Origin: Hexactinellida sp. DTS-2022
Taxonomy: Eukaryota > Porifera > Hexactinellida
Length of the DNA stretch: 64,000 nt
Assembly: GCA_028753945.1 (NCBI GenBank)
Contig: JAPNXP010000014.1
Span: 1,674,001 to 1,738,000, forward strand
Reading direction: 5' to 3'
The first letter of the stretch is position 1; the number at the start of each line of letters is the position of its first letter. This document shows, one piece after another, positions 24,162 through 34,927 of the stretch. The notes beneath the pieces are model-generated. The model searched no databases. It was not told where the DNA came from and saw only the letters and a program-made list of their open reading frames with translations. Position numbers and translations under genes: made by a program.

Positions 24162-24460
24162 TGTTATGAAGCTTTGGGACCTCATCAAGTTGCCACAGTT
24201 CCTGACTGCGGGCGGTCCAAGTGGTGTCGCCACCACTCAAGGGTTTCGGCCTTCCAGGCCTCATCAGGAGGACGGTCTAGTCCTCTACCCTCGGTACGTT
24301 CACTACGACCGTTGTGCCTGACCACTGCTCCCTAGGAGCTCCGTAAGCGCTCACTCTAGGTCTGCTCTCGCTCCTGTCCCTCGCGGACTCTAGCAGCACT
24401 TAGGCCTCCTGGGAGTGACTCATCTTTTAGTAGCGCATCTCGCCATGCCGCTACATGACA
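24162..24460. mobile_element. GC-rich 299-bp insertion, TGTYATGWAGC ends
   Basis: Sharply GC-rich against its surroundings. Ends TGTTATGAAGC and GCTACATGACA pair with two mismatches, flanked by the 4-bp repeat AATC (24158-24161 and 24461-24464). The host repeat GGTGAATC|CAA resumes after it. No ORF, and I do not recognise it as a known small RNA or tRNA-derived SINE. TGTNR ends and a 4-bp duplication resemble the 3-kb elements. Confidence 0.6.
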
Positions 24461-24683
24461 AATCCAATGGTTAAATAATAACTGGGGAGTTAGTTAAACA
24501 TTTTATGAGTTAAGGAACAGACAAATTTTGAAAGGTGTCAAAGATGTGTCCAAAATTTGTTAATAAAAAATCGTACCCAGGTGCAAATTAGACGGTCACT
24601 CCGCACCTAAATGCAAAGTTTCAGCCCATCAACTATAAAGCTCTGGCCAGGGTACCGTCTGCGGAGGAAAATAAAAAAATGAT

Positions 24684-24808
24684 AATCCAAAATTGCAGGT
24701 GTGCCGAGTCACTGCCGACCTTGTTCCTTTGGTGGCACTATATTTGGTGGTGGTTTATTGATAGTTCCTCCAAAGGAAATGCTGTCGGCACAGCTGCAAT
24801 TTTGGATT
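24684..24808 (+). repeat. Array hairpin 10
   Basis: Arms AATCCAAAATTGCAGGTG and CAGCTGCAATTTTGGATT; the left arm has an 8-10 bp extra segment (CCGAGTCACTGCCGACC). Last forward unit. Confidence 0.85.
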
Positions 24809-24900
24809 TTTTCGCCATGAAGAACGCTTCAGTGTGATTAGACCCATTTGTCCAGATGTAACTTACGGGAGAAGGAACGATTGATAAATTAGAAGCTTTT

Positions 24901-24935
24901 ACTGTGCCGACTATACTATAGTATAGTGGCCCAGT
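24901..24935 (-). repeat. 35-bp palindrome at the orientation switch
   Basis: ACTGTGCCG...GGCCCAGT, reversed relative to the copies upstream. It sits exactly where the array changes direction, and the following sequence (CTCCACAGAACAGAG, GGGGTCACGATTTTTGAT) is the complement of array sequence. Confidence 0.88.
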
Positions 24936-25510
24936 TCTAATCTTACTACCTTGGTATATTATTGGTCCGTAGATCCTCCACAGAACAGAGTTTTATCAAC
25001 TAAGAGCCCAAATTTCAGGATCGGTGTCTCATGGGTTACAGATGTGCACCTGGGGTCACGATTTTTGATTACATATAATTGGACACATTTTTACACTTGT
25101 TAAACGTTACAACAGCATCAATAAGTAGTCCCCAAATATTCAATTTATATGTATTTGATGTAGAATAAAATTATACACCTTTTCACAGTGCACGAATTTT
25201 CAAATTGAGCTTAGTTTGTGCCATAATTGATTTGCTAATTTCGTTTGTTTACAAACACTTCAGTTCATTTGAAAGTGTTAAATCTAATTCTATTGTTCAA
25301 CTTGTGATTATTATATTGATTTAACTTGTGAGATCGAGCTGGCTTCTATTCAATCGCAGTAACACTACGTATACAATGGATTGAAGCAAATTAAATTAAG
25401 TAATTAAGGAATTGGTTGAATTTTACTCAAATCACCGTTGAAATCATTGCTAAATAATTAACTATTTATATAATCTATTATCAATACATAATTAATGAAT
25501 GGCATTAAAC

Positions 25511-25747
25511 CAGGCCTTCATCTGGGTGCGCGGCGCGCACCCAGGGGTGCGTGATTTTAAGGAAAATGTTGGAAGGGTGCGTGAAATTGAATTAATTTGG
25601 GTGTTCAATGCGCAACCAGAGTATTTTTAATACTAATTTTGGTCTTTTTTTTGGCATATGTATTATTTTTGGAAAATTTGGGTGCGCGATTTAAAAAAAA
25701 AACATTATCTAGGGTGCGCGGATCTCTTAGCGCTAGATGAAGGCCTG
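25511..25747. mobile_element. hAT MITE, CAGGCCTTCATCTGG ends
   Basis: Ends CAGGCCTTCATCTGGGTGCG and GCGCTAGATGAAGGCCTG; perfect 8-bp duplication CATTAAAC (25503-25510 and 25748-25755). Interior has repeated GGGTGCGTGA/GGGTGCGCG motifs. Confidence 0.92.
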
Positions 25748-25866
25748 CATTAAACTCAAGATGGTTGAAGTTAGAAATAAACTAAAATTCAACAATCGTT
25801 CCTTTGTCCCGTAACAACTTGTTAAATGTGTCTAAACACCATGAGGAGTTAATGACATGGCGAAAA

Positions 25867-25984
25867 AATCCAAAATTTCAACTCTGCCGACAGCATGTTC
25901 CTTTGGAGGCACTATCAATAAACCACCATCAAGATATAGTGCCACCAAAAGAACATGCGTCGGCACAGGCTGCAATTTTGGATT
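25867..25984 (-). repeat. Array hairpin 11 (reverse)
   Basis: Arms AATCCAAAATTTCAACTCTG and GCTGCAATTTTGGATT; followed by a (TTA)n tract, the mirror of the forward units. Confidence 0.88.
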
Positions 25985-26679
25985 TTTTATTATTATTATT
26001 ATTATTATTTCTCCGTAGACGGTACCCTGCCCTCACCTTTATACATAGAGGGCTAAAACTTGGCATGTAGGTGCGGAGTGACCGTCTAATTTGCACCTGG
26101 GGTTACGATTTCCGTTCAAATTTCTTAACACCTATTTAATCTAATTATACTTCATAACATTAAATAATAAATAGTGAGCTTCATAAAATTTACATATTTG
26201 GATAGAGAATTAAATTCTACACCTTTTCACAGTGCACGAATTTTCAAATTGGGCTTAGATTGTGCCACAATTGAGTTGCAAATTTCCTTTGTTACTCACA
26301 CTTCAATTTCAGTAAAACTGTTAAATCTAATTCCATTGTTTCAACTTGTAATAATTATATTGATTTAACTTGTTAAATCCTACTCTATTGATTCAACTTG
26401 CGATAATTAAATTGATTCAACTTATAAATTCCAGCTGGCTTCTATTTAATTGTAGCATTACTATACAATGGATTAAATTAAATTAATTTATATAAGGAAT
26501 TTGTTGACTAAACTCAAATCACCGTGGATAACATTGCTAAAATAACTAACTAATAATATAATTTATTATCAATACATAATGAATGAATGGCATTAAACTC
26601 TAGATGGTTTATAATATAAACAAACATCAAATTTATCTACCGTTCCTTGTGACTCGGACCAATTAACAGCTGGTTTTTT

Positions 26680-26794
26680 ACTGTGCCGACTATACTATAG
26701 TATAGTGGCCCAGTATTGGAATCACTGCCTTTATTATTATTATTATTATTATTATTTTTACTGTGCCGACTATACTATAGTATAGTGGCCCAGT
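26680..26794 (-). repeat. Two 35-bp palindromes (reverse)
   Basis: Copies at 26680-26714 and 26760-26794 separated by ATTGGAATCACTGCCTTTAT and (TTA)n, just before TCTCCGTAGCAGGTGCCC. Confidence 0.9.
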
Positions 26795-27535
26795 ATTGGA
26801 ATCACTGCCTTAATTTTGATTTTTTTAATTTCTCCGTAGCAGGTGCCCTGGCCACACCTGTATACATTAAGGGGTGAAATTTGGCATGTAGTTGCGGAGT
26901 GACCGTCTAATTTGCACCTGGGGTTACGATTTTTGATCAAATAATTTTAACACCTATTTAAACTAATTATGGCTCATAGCATTAAATAATTAATAGTTAG
27001 CTTGATAAATTTACATATACGGATGGAGAATTAAATTCTACACCTTTTGGCAATTCGCAAATGTTCAACTTAGCCTAGGTTTGTGCCATAATTGGGATGC
27101 CAATCTCCTGTGTTTCCTCACACTTCAGATTCAGTAAAACTGTTAAATCTAATTCTATTGTTTCAACTTGTAATAATTTTATTGATTTAACTTGTTAAAT
27201 CTTACTCTATTGATTCAACTCGCGATAATTATATTGATTTAACTTATAAATTCCAGCTGGCTTCTATTTAATTGTAGCATTACTATACAATGGATTAAAT
27301 ATAATAATATATAATATAAGGAATTTGTTGACTTAACTCACTCACCGTGGATAACAATGCTAATATAAATAACTAATAATATAATTTATTATCAATACAT
27401 AATGAATGAATGGCATTAAACTCAAGATGGTTTAAGATAGAAACAAACTTCAAATTTATCTACCGTTCCTTGTGACTCGGACCAATTAACAAATGCTTCT
27501 TCACACCTTGGGCGTTGATGACTTGGCGAAAAAAA

Positions 27536-27652
27536 ATCCAAAATTACAGCCTGCGCCGACAGCATGTTCCTTTGGAGGCACTATCAAAAACCACCAACAA
27601 AATATAGTGCCACCAAAGGAACATGCGTCGGCACAGGCTGCAATTTTGGATT
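27536..27652 (-). repeat. Array hairpin 12 (reverse)
   Basis: Same arms and loop (GGAGGCACTATC...AGTGCCACC), short-tail type (TTGGGCGTTGATGACTTGG precedes). Confidence 0.9.
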
Positions 27653-28735
27653 TTTATTATTATCCTTCCGTATCCTCTCCACAGAACAGAGTTATATTTA
27701 CTAAGAACTAGAATTTTCATGACAGGTGTCTCATGGGTTACAGATGTGCACCAGGGGTCACGATTTTTTATTACATTTTTTTTTACTCATTTTTAAACCT
27801 GTTCAATGTTAGAAAAGGAACAATAAATGGTGCCCGAATATTTAATTTATTTGCATTCGATAGAGAATTAAATTCTACACCTTTTCACAGTGCACGAATT
27901 TTCAAATTTCGCTTCGTTTGTGCCACAATTGAGTTGCAAATTTCCTTTGTTTATTAACACTTTAGTTCTATTGAAAGTGTTAAATCTAATTCTATTGTTT
28001 CAACTTGTGATTATTATATTGATTCAACTTGTGAGATCGAGTAGGCTTCTATTTTCTAATTGAAAACTAAGATTTTACATTCCATAACAACGACAGATTA
28101 TGTGATTATATTTACTTCTGCGAGAGATTATTGTACTGTTAATATACTGACGAAATTAATTATAATTAATTCAGTCAGTACATGACTTATATAGATGCTT
28201 CCAATTTGTTTTTAGGGGTTATCGGGTGTGCGGAATGGAAATTTGATAGCCATATTAATTAATTTATTATTTATTACAAAATAATTTAACTTAATAATTG
28301 TAAGGTGACATTGAAATTGGTGTTATATTATAAATAATATTAATAATTATTTATACTAATTAATTAAATATCATAAATCTCAGAAATTATAGAAGATAGA
28401 AACAAATTTCAAATTTATCAATTGATCCTTATGCCACATAACACCTCTGCAAATGGGTCTTGACACCTTGAGGTGATGATGACATCGTCAAAAAAATGTA
28501 TTTTACAATTTTGTGAATTCTATATTTCGAATGGGTTGTTTGGTGTTGGGTGATCACCACACACGCACATAAAAAATGCTGACTCATCACTTATTATATT
28601 CCACTGAAACTTGAATATCTTTGAAATGAAGTAAGCTAAAACGAAACTTCCTACACACTACGGGTCGTTGCCTTTTGAAACACCTTTCTAAAATAATTTA
28701 ACACAGTCATGGTGATGATGACATGGCGAAAAAAA

Positions 28736-28853
28736 ATCCAAAATTGCAGCCTGTGCCGACATCATGTTCCTTTGGAGGCACTATCAATAAAAGACCATCA
28801 AAATATAGTGCCACCAAAGGAGCATGCGTCGGCACAGGCTGCAATTTTGGATT
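28736..28853 (-). repeat. Array hairpin 13 (reverse)
   Basis: Same hairpin, long-tail type; the 1.2-kb spacing on both sides matches the long forward units. Confidence 0.9.
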
Positions 28854-29942
28854 TTTTATTATTAGTCCGTAGCCTCTCCCCAGAACAGAGTTTAATTAAC
28901 TAAGAGCCCAAATTTTCAGGATAGGTGTCTACTGGGTTACAGATGTGCACCTGGGGTCACGATTTTTTATTACATTTTTTGGACACAATTTTGTACCTGT
29001 TTAATATTTGAAAAAGAACAATAAATAGTGCGCGAATATTTAATTTGTATGCATTCGATAGAGAATTAAATTTTACACCTTTTCACATTGCACGAACTTT
29101 TAAATTGGGTTTCGTTTGTGCCACAATTGAGTTTCAAGTTTCCTTTGTTTACTAACACTTCAGTTCAATTGAAAGTGTTAAATCTAATTCTATTGTTTCA
29201 CCTTGCGATAATTCTAGTGATTCAACTTGTGAGATCGAGTAGGCTTCTATTTTATAATTGAAAACTAAGATTCTACATTCCATAACAACGACAGATTATG
29301 TGATTATATTTATTTCTGCTTAGAATATTCTTGCACAATGGATACATGACGAAGTTAATTAACTTAATTCTAATTAATTCGCTCTGTGTTTAACTTATAG
29401 AGATGGTTCCAAATAGATTAGTGGGGTTATCGAGTGCGCTGAATTCAAATATGATAGTGAAATTCAATTTAGATTAATAATTATTGCAAATAATTGAACT
29501 TAATTTATTTTGATGTACATAATATTGGTGTTAAATTATTAATAGATTAATTAAATATTATACTAATTATCTAAATTTTATTAATCTCAGAAATGATATA
29601 AGATGGAAACAAACTTTCAATTTATCAATTGGTCCTTATGGCACGTACCACCTATACAAGTGGGTCTTGATACCTTGAGGTGATGATGACATCGTTAAAA
29701 AAATGTGTTTTTACAATTTTGTGGAATTCTATATTTAAAATGGGTTGGTTGGTGTTGGGTGATGACCAAACACAGACATAAAAAATGCTGAGTCTTCACC
29801 TTTTATATTCTACTCAAACTTGAATATCTCTAAAATGAAGTGAGCTAAATTGAAACGTCCACCACTCTAGGGGTCGATGCCTTCTGAAACACCTTTCTAA
29901 AATAATTTAACACCTTCATAGTGATGATGACATTGCGAAAAA

Positions 29943-30061
29943 AATCCAAAATTGCAGCCAGTGGCGACAGCATGTTCCTTTGGAGGCACTATCAATAAAC
30001 CACCACTAAAATATAGTGCCACCAAAGGAACATGCGTAGGCACAGGCTGCAATTTTGGATT
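29943..30061 (-). repeat. Array hairpin 14 (reverse)
   Basis: Same hairpin, long-tail type, followed by (TTA)n and TCTCCGTAGCAGGTGCCC. Confidence 0.9.
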
Positions 30062-31649
30062 TTTTTATTATTATATATTAATTTTTTTTCTCCGTAGCAG
30101 GTGCCCTTGTCACACCTATGTACATAGAGGGCTGAAACTTGGCATGTAGGTTCGGAGTCGACGTTTAATTTGCACCTGGGGTTACGATTTTTTATTAACA
30201 AATTTTGGACACATCTTTAACACCTTTCAAAATTTGTCTGGTCCATAACTCAAAATATGTTTTACTAAACCCCCAAATTTTATTTCACATTTGGATTCAC
30301 CATAAAATTCTGCGTCTGATGAGATAATAAAATTTTAATAATGGGTTTAATTTCTGCCATAAATGGGGGTTGAAATTCCTTTGTTTACTCACACTTCAAT
30401 TTCTGTAAAAGTGTTAAATCGTGACCTACGTTATATAAGGCCTGTTGTATGAGATTCTTACTACCATGAGATTCTTACTACTTTTGTATACAAGGACCAT
30501 GGATGTTACATTGCTATGAGATTCTTACTACCATGAGATTTCTACTACCACTTGTTATTCTTTCTCACCTGTTTTCTCAAGATCTATTCTCAATATACTT
30601 ACGTGTTAACCACATGAATAACCAATTTATAATGGAATAACAAGAGTTTGATTGTGATATTGAGGTGGAATATATTCCATTCCAATATCTCAATTTGCTA
30701 ATATACGGTACGTATAATTATTACTACAATATTTGTACTTATTGTACAGCATCAATTTATATTTTAAAATCGTTCGTTATGTGCATTTTGTATCTGTTTG
30801 TTTATTTTAAACTATGTACATAGATCGGCTAAGAAATGAGAACACTTTAAAAATTTAATAAAATAATATTTTATATCAAAAACGAAAATATTTTTAGGTA
30901 ATTTTTCCCCAAAAATTTTAAATGTGAATCTAATATCAAAATGTTAAAATGTTCGTATAAAGTTGTTTTCAATAGCTATACATGAATTTACCAATTATAC
31001 ATGGCCTAGGACACAATACTTTGACATTATGCAATCATATATACTCACTTTATCGGAATTAAAAGATTATCATAAGATCTTCAAGTTGACAATCTTGCAA
31101 CTACCGCTTATGGACCTCAAGGGAATGACCACAACAAAATTATTAATTAATTGAGAATTGATTATTGTCCAATTTCTTCGAGAATTAGAAATTTAGACAA
31201 TTAATATCGCTATTTATCTGCGTACTAGGAAAAAAGATTATAGCTGAGGTAAATGAGGCTGGTGTATAGAGTTACATAAAATGTACAACCTCCAGTATTA
31301 TCAGTAAACAGTAAATAAATACGTGGCACTGGTTATAGTTAGTTCTACCTGATATTGAAAGTGAATTCTATTTTCTCTTGCCCCTTCAATATTTATATTC
31401 GAAATATGAATAAAACACTGTAGCAAATGAAGAAAATACTTGCTGTATACTACTTTCTCTAACTTCCTTTCCAACTTTCCAGTAACTATAGTGAGTCATT
31501 CATTAGTGACAAATATCAAAATGCTAACCTACTTGATTATTAAATCCAGCAATAATTGGCAATGTTTATTCCCCTCTCCCAGAGTCTATTGAACCACATG
31601 GGAAGTGTTTCTTCTAGCAATATCTGCTGTATTCGGAAAAAATACACTA

Positions 31650-32109
31650 CAGTAGATGCCGGTTATAAGTACATCGTCGGGAACTGCATATCAGGCTGGA
31701 TTCGGTAAACCGTTGCTAATATCGGTTAGCGGTTACAGATCTCATTAGCCACTTTTCCGGTCTGTTCAAAATCACCAGTATTAGTTGGAAATTATTGAAT
31801 AAATAATTAAAATTATCTGAATTGTGTTCGAAAATGATATCATAAATCCATTTCCCATCAAGACATCACCGCATAATATATTATATTTTATTTATTTTAT
31901 TTTAAGTGTATCAATTAATGTAGTATTTTTTGGGTAATACTTTTTAAAGCTGAGTCTTATTCAGTAGTATAAACTGGATTTTCTAAAGGATTAGTTGTAT
32001 TGAGTAGCATGGGCGATTAATCGGTTAATGTCGATATATCGAATCGCAACCGGAGCCTAAGAACGGTTATTGTTCTTATTACCGGCGTTCTTATATCCAG
32101 CATCTACTA
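31650..32109. mobile_element. pogo/mariner-type MITE in copy 2
   Basis: Ends CAGTAGATGCCGGTTATAAG and CTTATATCCAGCATCTACTA with TA on both sides; counterpart of 11675-12120. Confidence 0.8.
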
Positions 32110-32575
32110 TATATAAAGAAATACAAATTCATTGTAATACAAGGAGCTGGATTTATTTGCCTTACTTGGAAGTCAAGTTAGTGGACACTCACCAAACAGT
32201 GGCGTCGAACTTTCCATTTTTCGGAAAATCATTCCGGGGCGAGTTATAAATTTTCAAAAATTTCACCTAGTATAAAACATGTTTTCCGAAAAGTTGTTTA
32301 CCTATTGTGTAACTTTTTTTCCAAAAGTCTGTTTTATGTTGATGAAAATTACCCGCTAAATCGCTATCTATTCTGACACAACACATACCCTGCATTCTTT
32401 AACTTTAACGGTTCGAATCAGTGTTCGGAAAAAACCGCCCTTTTCTAGAAAAGACCGGGGCAGGTGGAAAAAACCGGTTTTTTCCGGAAAAAAACGCCCT
32501 TTTCTGGACTTTTCTGCCTTTTTCTATTGACTGGCCTACGCGTAATTAATATACGTATTTCGGTGTACTTAGTGG

Positions 32576-32756
32576 CATTGTTGCATTATACGTAACGTAT
32601 AACGTATATAAACCATTATACGATAGGTGAACGTATAATGCCATCATACGTAACGTATAATCATCATACAACTTATAACGTATAACGATTTTAACGTATA
32701 TATGGTCCATTATACGCTCCCCGAACGTATAACGTATAATCGTATAATGCATCATG
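32576..32756. mobile_element. 181-bp hAT MITE made of CGTATAACGTATA motifs
   Basis: Ends CATTGTTGCATTATACG and CGTATAATGCATCATG; perfect 8-bp duplication CTTAGTGG (32568-32575 and 32757-32764). Interior is a run of self-complementary TATACGTAACGTATA motifs. Confidence 0.88.
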
Positions 32757-32917
32757 CTTAGTGGTTAATCCACTAACCTTTGTATAACATTAGGGATCCA
32801 CTCTCAAAAGTCCTAAATTTAACAATCGTTGGTGTAGAATCTCTATAAAATATCTGTCTCTTGCATATAGAAGCTGACCATAAATGGGCCTCTAGTGTTG
32901 CCATATATGGTCATAGG

Positions 32918-33300
32918 CAGTGTTCCCCCTAAGCCAAGTTATGGGTCTCATTCGACCGGCCTCGTGCCAGCTTCATCGACTTATAAATTTCAAAAAGGAC
33001 AATAAACGGCTGAAGAATACGACACTATTTCAAAACATGAATAAAATATATGACGCTCTCACGGTAAAAACTCTAAAAGGCGTGCTTTTAATATGCTTAC
33101 ATACTACACTCAAACTTTAAATTAAATAGGAACCAATCCCCCATCCCGGTAAATTGTCTTGCTTTCGATTTTGAGGGGTGAAACATACATTTTGGAAGTC
33201 ATTATGAGCGACTGCATAGTCTATTTGACCGGCCGCTGGGTGATTAAATTGGCGTTTTGACCGGCCAGCCGGCCGGTCAAAAGGCTTAAGGGGAACACTG
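32918..33300. mobile_element. hAT MITE, CAGTGTTCCCCCTAAGCC ends
   Basis: Ends CAGTGTTCCCCCTAAGCC and GGCTTAAGGGGAACACTG; 8-bp duplication GTCATAGG / GTCATAAG (one mismatch). GACCGGCC-rich subterminal motifs. Confidence 0.9.
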
Positions 33301-34454
33301 GTCATAAGTGTTTTTTTCCAAATTTACTGCCCTTTTCCGGGGTGGAAAAAAACCGGTTTTTTCCAGGGGTTTTTTTCCGGGGTGGTCTTTTCTGGCAACA
33401 CTGGTTCGAATTAAGTTCGGCCGAACCTAATTAGCATAGTTCTAGATTAACTAAATAGGTTCATCCGAATCAAATAGGTTCGTGCAGAACTAGGCGCAAA
33501 AAGTTCCCCGCGGGTGAATTTCGACTGTCACCGATTTATGTTAATTAATTACCTTTCGAGCAGAGATGATATGGATCGATTTAGAATTTTTAGTTGAGCC
33601 GAACCAAATTTGTTGGCTTCCACTCGAATTAAATGACTCTAAATATGTTCACTCGAACCAAATAGGTTCGTGTTGAACTAAACGTATGAATACTTTTCCA
33701 GCGATTTTCTCAGTGGGTCCAAACATGCAGGAAATTTGCTCAAACGAGTTCAGAAATAATAAAAAATTGCAATCCATGATAGATACATCCAAATTATCAC
33801 GAAACACCATCAAAAAATCACCGAATTTCGGAAGATTTATGCCGGGGCGAAACAGTGGCCGCCCGACATGATTCTTTCATGCCGGGGCACGCCCCTTCCG
33901 CCCCGGCATGGTTGGCGCCTATGCTCACCAAGACACCAACAGAATATCTTCAGAATTCTCAAATGAATTCTGGTCAGATTTTGGCAACCGATGTACAATT
34001 AGTGGATGTTTCGTGCTAATTATCATTTAAATATAATGAACACGTGGAGAAAACACCAGCCAAGCAATATAGTTAGCAAATTTTGATCACCATTTTCAGC
34101 CTGTTGCTGAACGCTGGTCGTTAGCCTTCATATTTTACGAATTACAGTTTTAGCAATGTCTGTATTTGCAATTTAGAATTTAGTTAGTAACTAAATATAC
34201 TAATTCTATTTGCAAATGAATTTATTCCATTACAATATCACAATCAAACTCTTGTTATTCCATTATAAATTGGTTATTCATGTGGTTAACACGTAAGTAT
34301 ATTGAGAATAGATCTTGAGAAAACAGGTGAGAAAGAATAACAAGTGGTAGTAGAAATCTCATGGTAGTAAGAATCTCATAGCAATGTAACATCCATGGTC
34401 CTTGTATACAAAGTAGTAAGAATCTCATGGTAGTAAGAACTCATACAACAGACC

Positions 34455-34927
34455 TGTTGTATCGTATTTTGAGGCGCTATCGTATATTGAGGCGCTGTAT
34501 GATACACTAATATAAACCATGGATATGCTATTACAAATTATACAGTGGTATTTTGAGGCGCTCTAGTAGATTGAGACGCTACTATAAATGTGATTTCCAA
34601 TCATTTTACGAGATAATTTTTCGTAGTTAGTCAGAAAATTTAAGGTAACTAATCTATTTTACATTAAATTAACTGAATTCTCGAAATAGAAAATTGTTTA
34701 CTACGCACCTCAAATTAGTAATTACTACAATATAATTTTAATAGCGCATCCATGGTTCACTTATACAGAGTCTAGAGTTCATGATATAATGCAAAATGAT
34801 TGGAAATCACATTTATAGTAGCGTCTCAATCTACTAGAGCGCCTCAAAATACCACTGTATAATTTGTAATAGCATATCCATGGTTTATATTAGTGTATCA
34901 TACAGCGCCTCAAAATACGATACAACA
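34455..34927. mobile_element. 473-bp TIR element with TGTTGTATCGTATTTTGAGG ends
   Basis: Ends TGTTGTATCGTATTTTGAGG and CCTCAAAATACGATACAACA; perfect 4-bp duplication GACC (34451-34454 and 34928-34931). Arms carry repeated TTGAGGCGCT units and AAACCATGGATATGC. It inserted at the edge of copy 2, into its target duplication. Same terminal class as the 3-kb elements. Confidence 0.85.

Larger units (their letters stand above)
13276..24900 (+). repeat. Tandem hairpin-repeat array, forward part
   Basis: At least nine tandem units. Spacing of hairpin centres from 14.5 kb is about 1427, 834, 1288, 1492, 842, 846, 2139 and 1378 bp. A unit runs: GGAACGATTGATAAATTG; AT-rich block with TATCCACGGTTGAGTTG and GTCAACAAATTCCTTATA; AATAGAAGCCAGCTGG; two or three AAGTTGAA/AAGTTAAATCAATATAATTA repeats; CAGACGCAGAATTTTATGGT; AAATCGTAACCCCAGGTGCA; GCACCGTCTACGGAG; (TAA/A)n; hairpin; then either a short tail (AAGTCATCAACGCCC) or a longer one (GTCATCATCACTATGAAGG...). 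No protein gene: the short frames reading KKNPKLQPVPT are hairpin translations. Confidence 0.9.
24936..30412 (-). repeat. Tandem hairpin-repeat array, reverse part
   Basis: Same units in the opposite orientation; hairpin centres are spaced about 1668, 1201 and 1207 bp. Landmarks appear as complements: CTCCGTAGACGGTACC, TGCACCTGGGGTTACGATTT, CCAGCTGGCTTCTATTTAAT. It is interrupted by a hAT MITE (25511-25747) and continues beyond the nested insertion at 30420-35673. No protein gene. Confidence 0.88.
32419..33403. mobile_element. hAT MITE, CAGTGTTCGGAAAAAACC ends
   Basis: Ends CAGTGTTCGGAAAAAACCGC and GGTCTTTTCTGGCAACACTG; perfect 8-bp duplication GTTCGAAT (32411-32418 and 33404-33411). Absent from copy 1, so it inserted after the two 3-kb copies separated. 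Arms repeat the AAAACCGGTTTTTTCC motif. It holds two further insertions. Confidence 0.93.
32197..33923. mobile_element. hAT-like element, CAGTGGCGTCGAAC / CATAGGCGCC ends (copy 2)
   Basis: Inverted counterpart of 10845-11588, split by the 985-bp insertion at 32419-33403. Flanks CTCACCAA are offset by one base. Confidence 0.65.
30443..34450. mobile_element. 3-kb TIR element, Ginger-like (copy 2, inverted)
   Basis: Ends TGTTGTATGAGATTCTTACT and CTCATACAACA; flanking GGCC (30439-30442) and GACC (34451-34454), a 4-bp duplication with one change. Relative to copy 1 (10319-13275) it is inverted and colinear throughout, about 3.0 kb once the nested hAT block is removed. Shared older insertions show that both descend from one source element. 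No ORF; the AT-rich stretch 30650-31640 holds nothing I can identify. Confidence 0.78.

Noticed and set aside
24162-24460. tRNA-derived SINE or 5S-like gene
   Set aside because: No paired A and B box promoters and no poly(A) or simple tail at either end.
19435-30201. Many 60-75 aa frames reading KKNPKLQPAPTACSFGGT or similar
   Set aside because: All are the hairpin arms of the array read through on either strand. They repeat with the array and include its low-complexity tracts.
13276-30412. CRISPR-like repeat-spacer array or bacterial DNA
   Set aside because: Units are far too long and not spacer-separated, and introns and animal transposon families show the DNA is eukaryotic.
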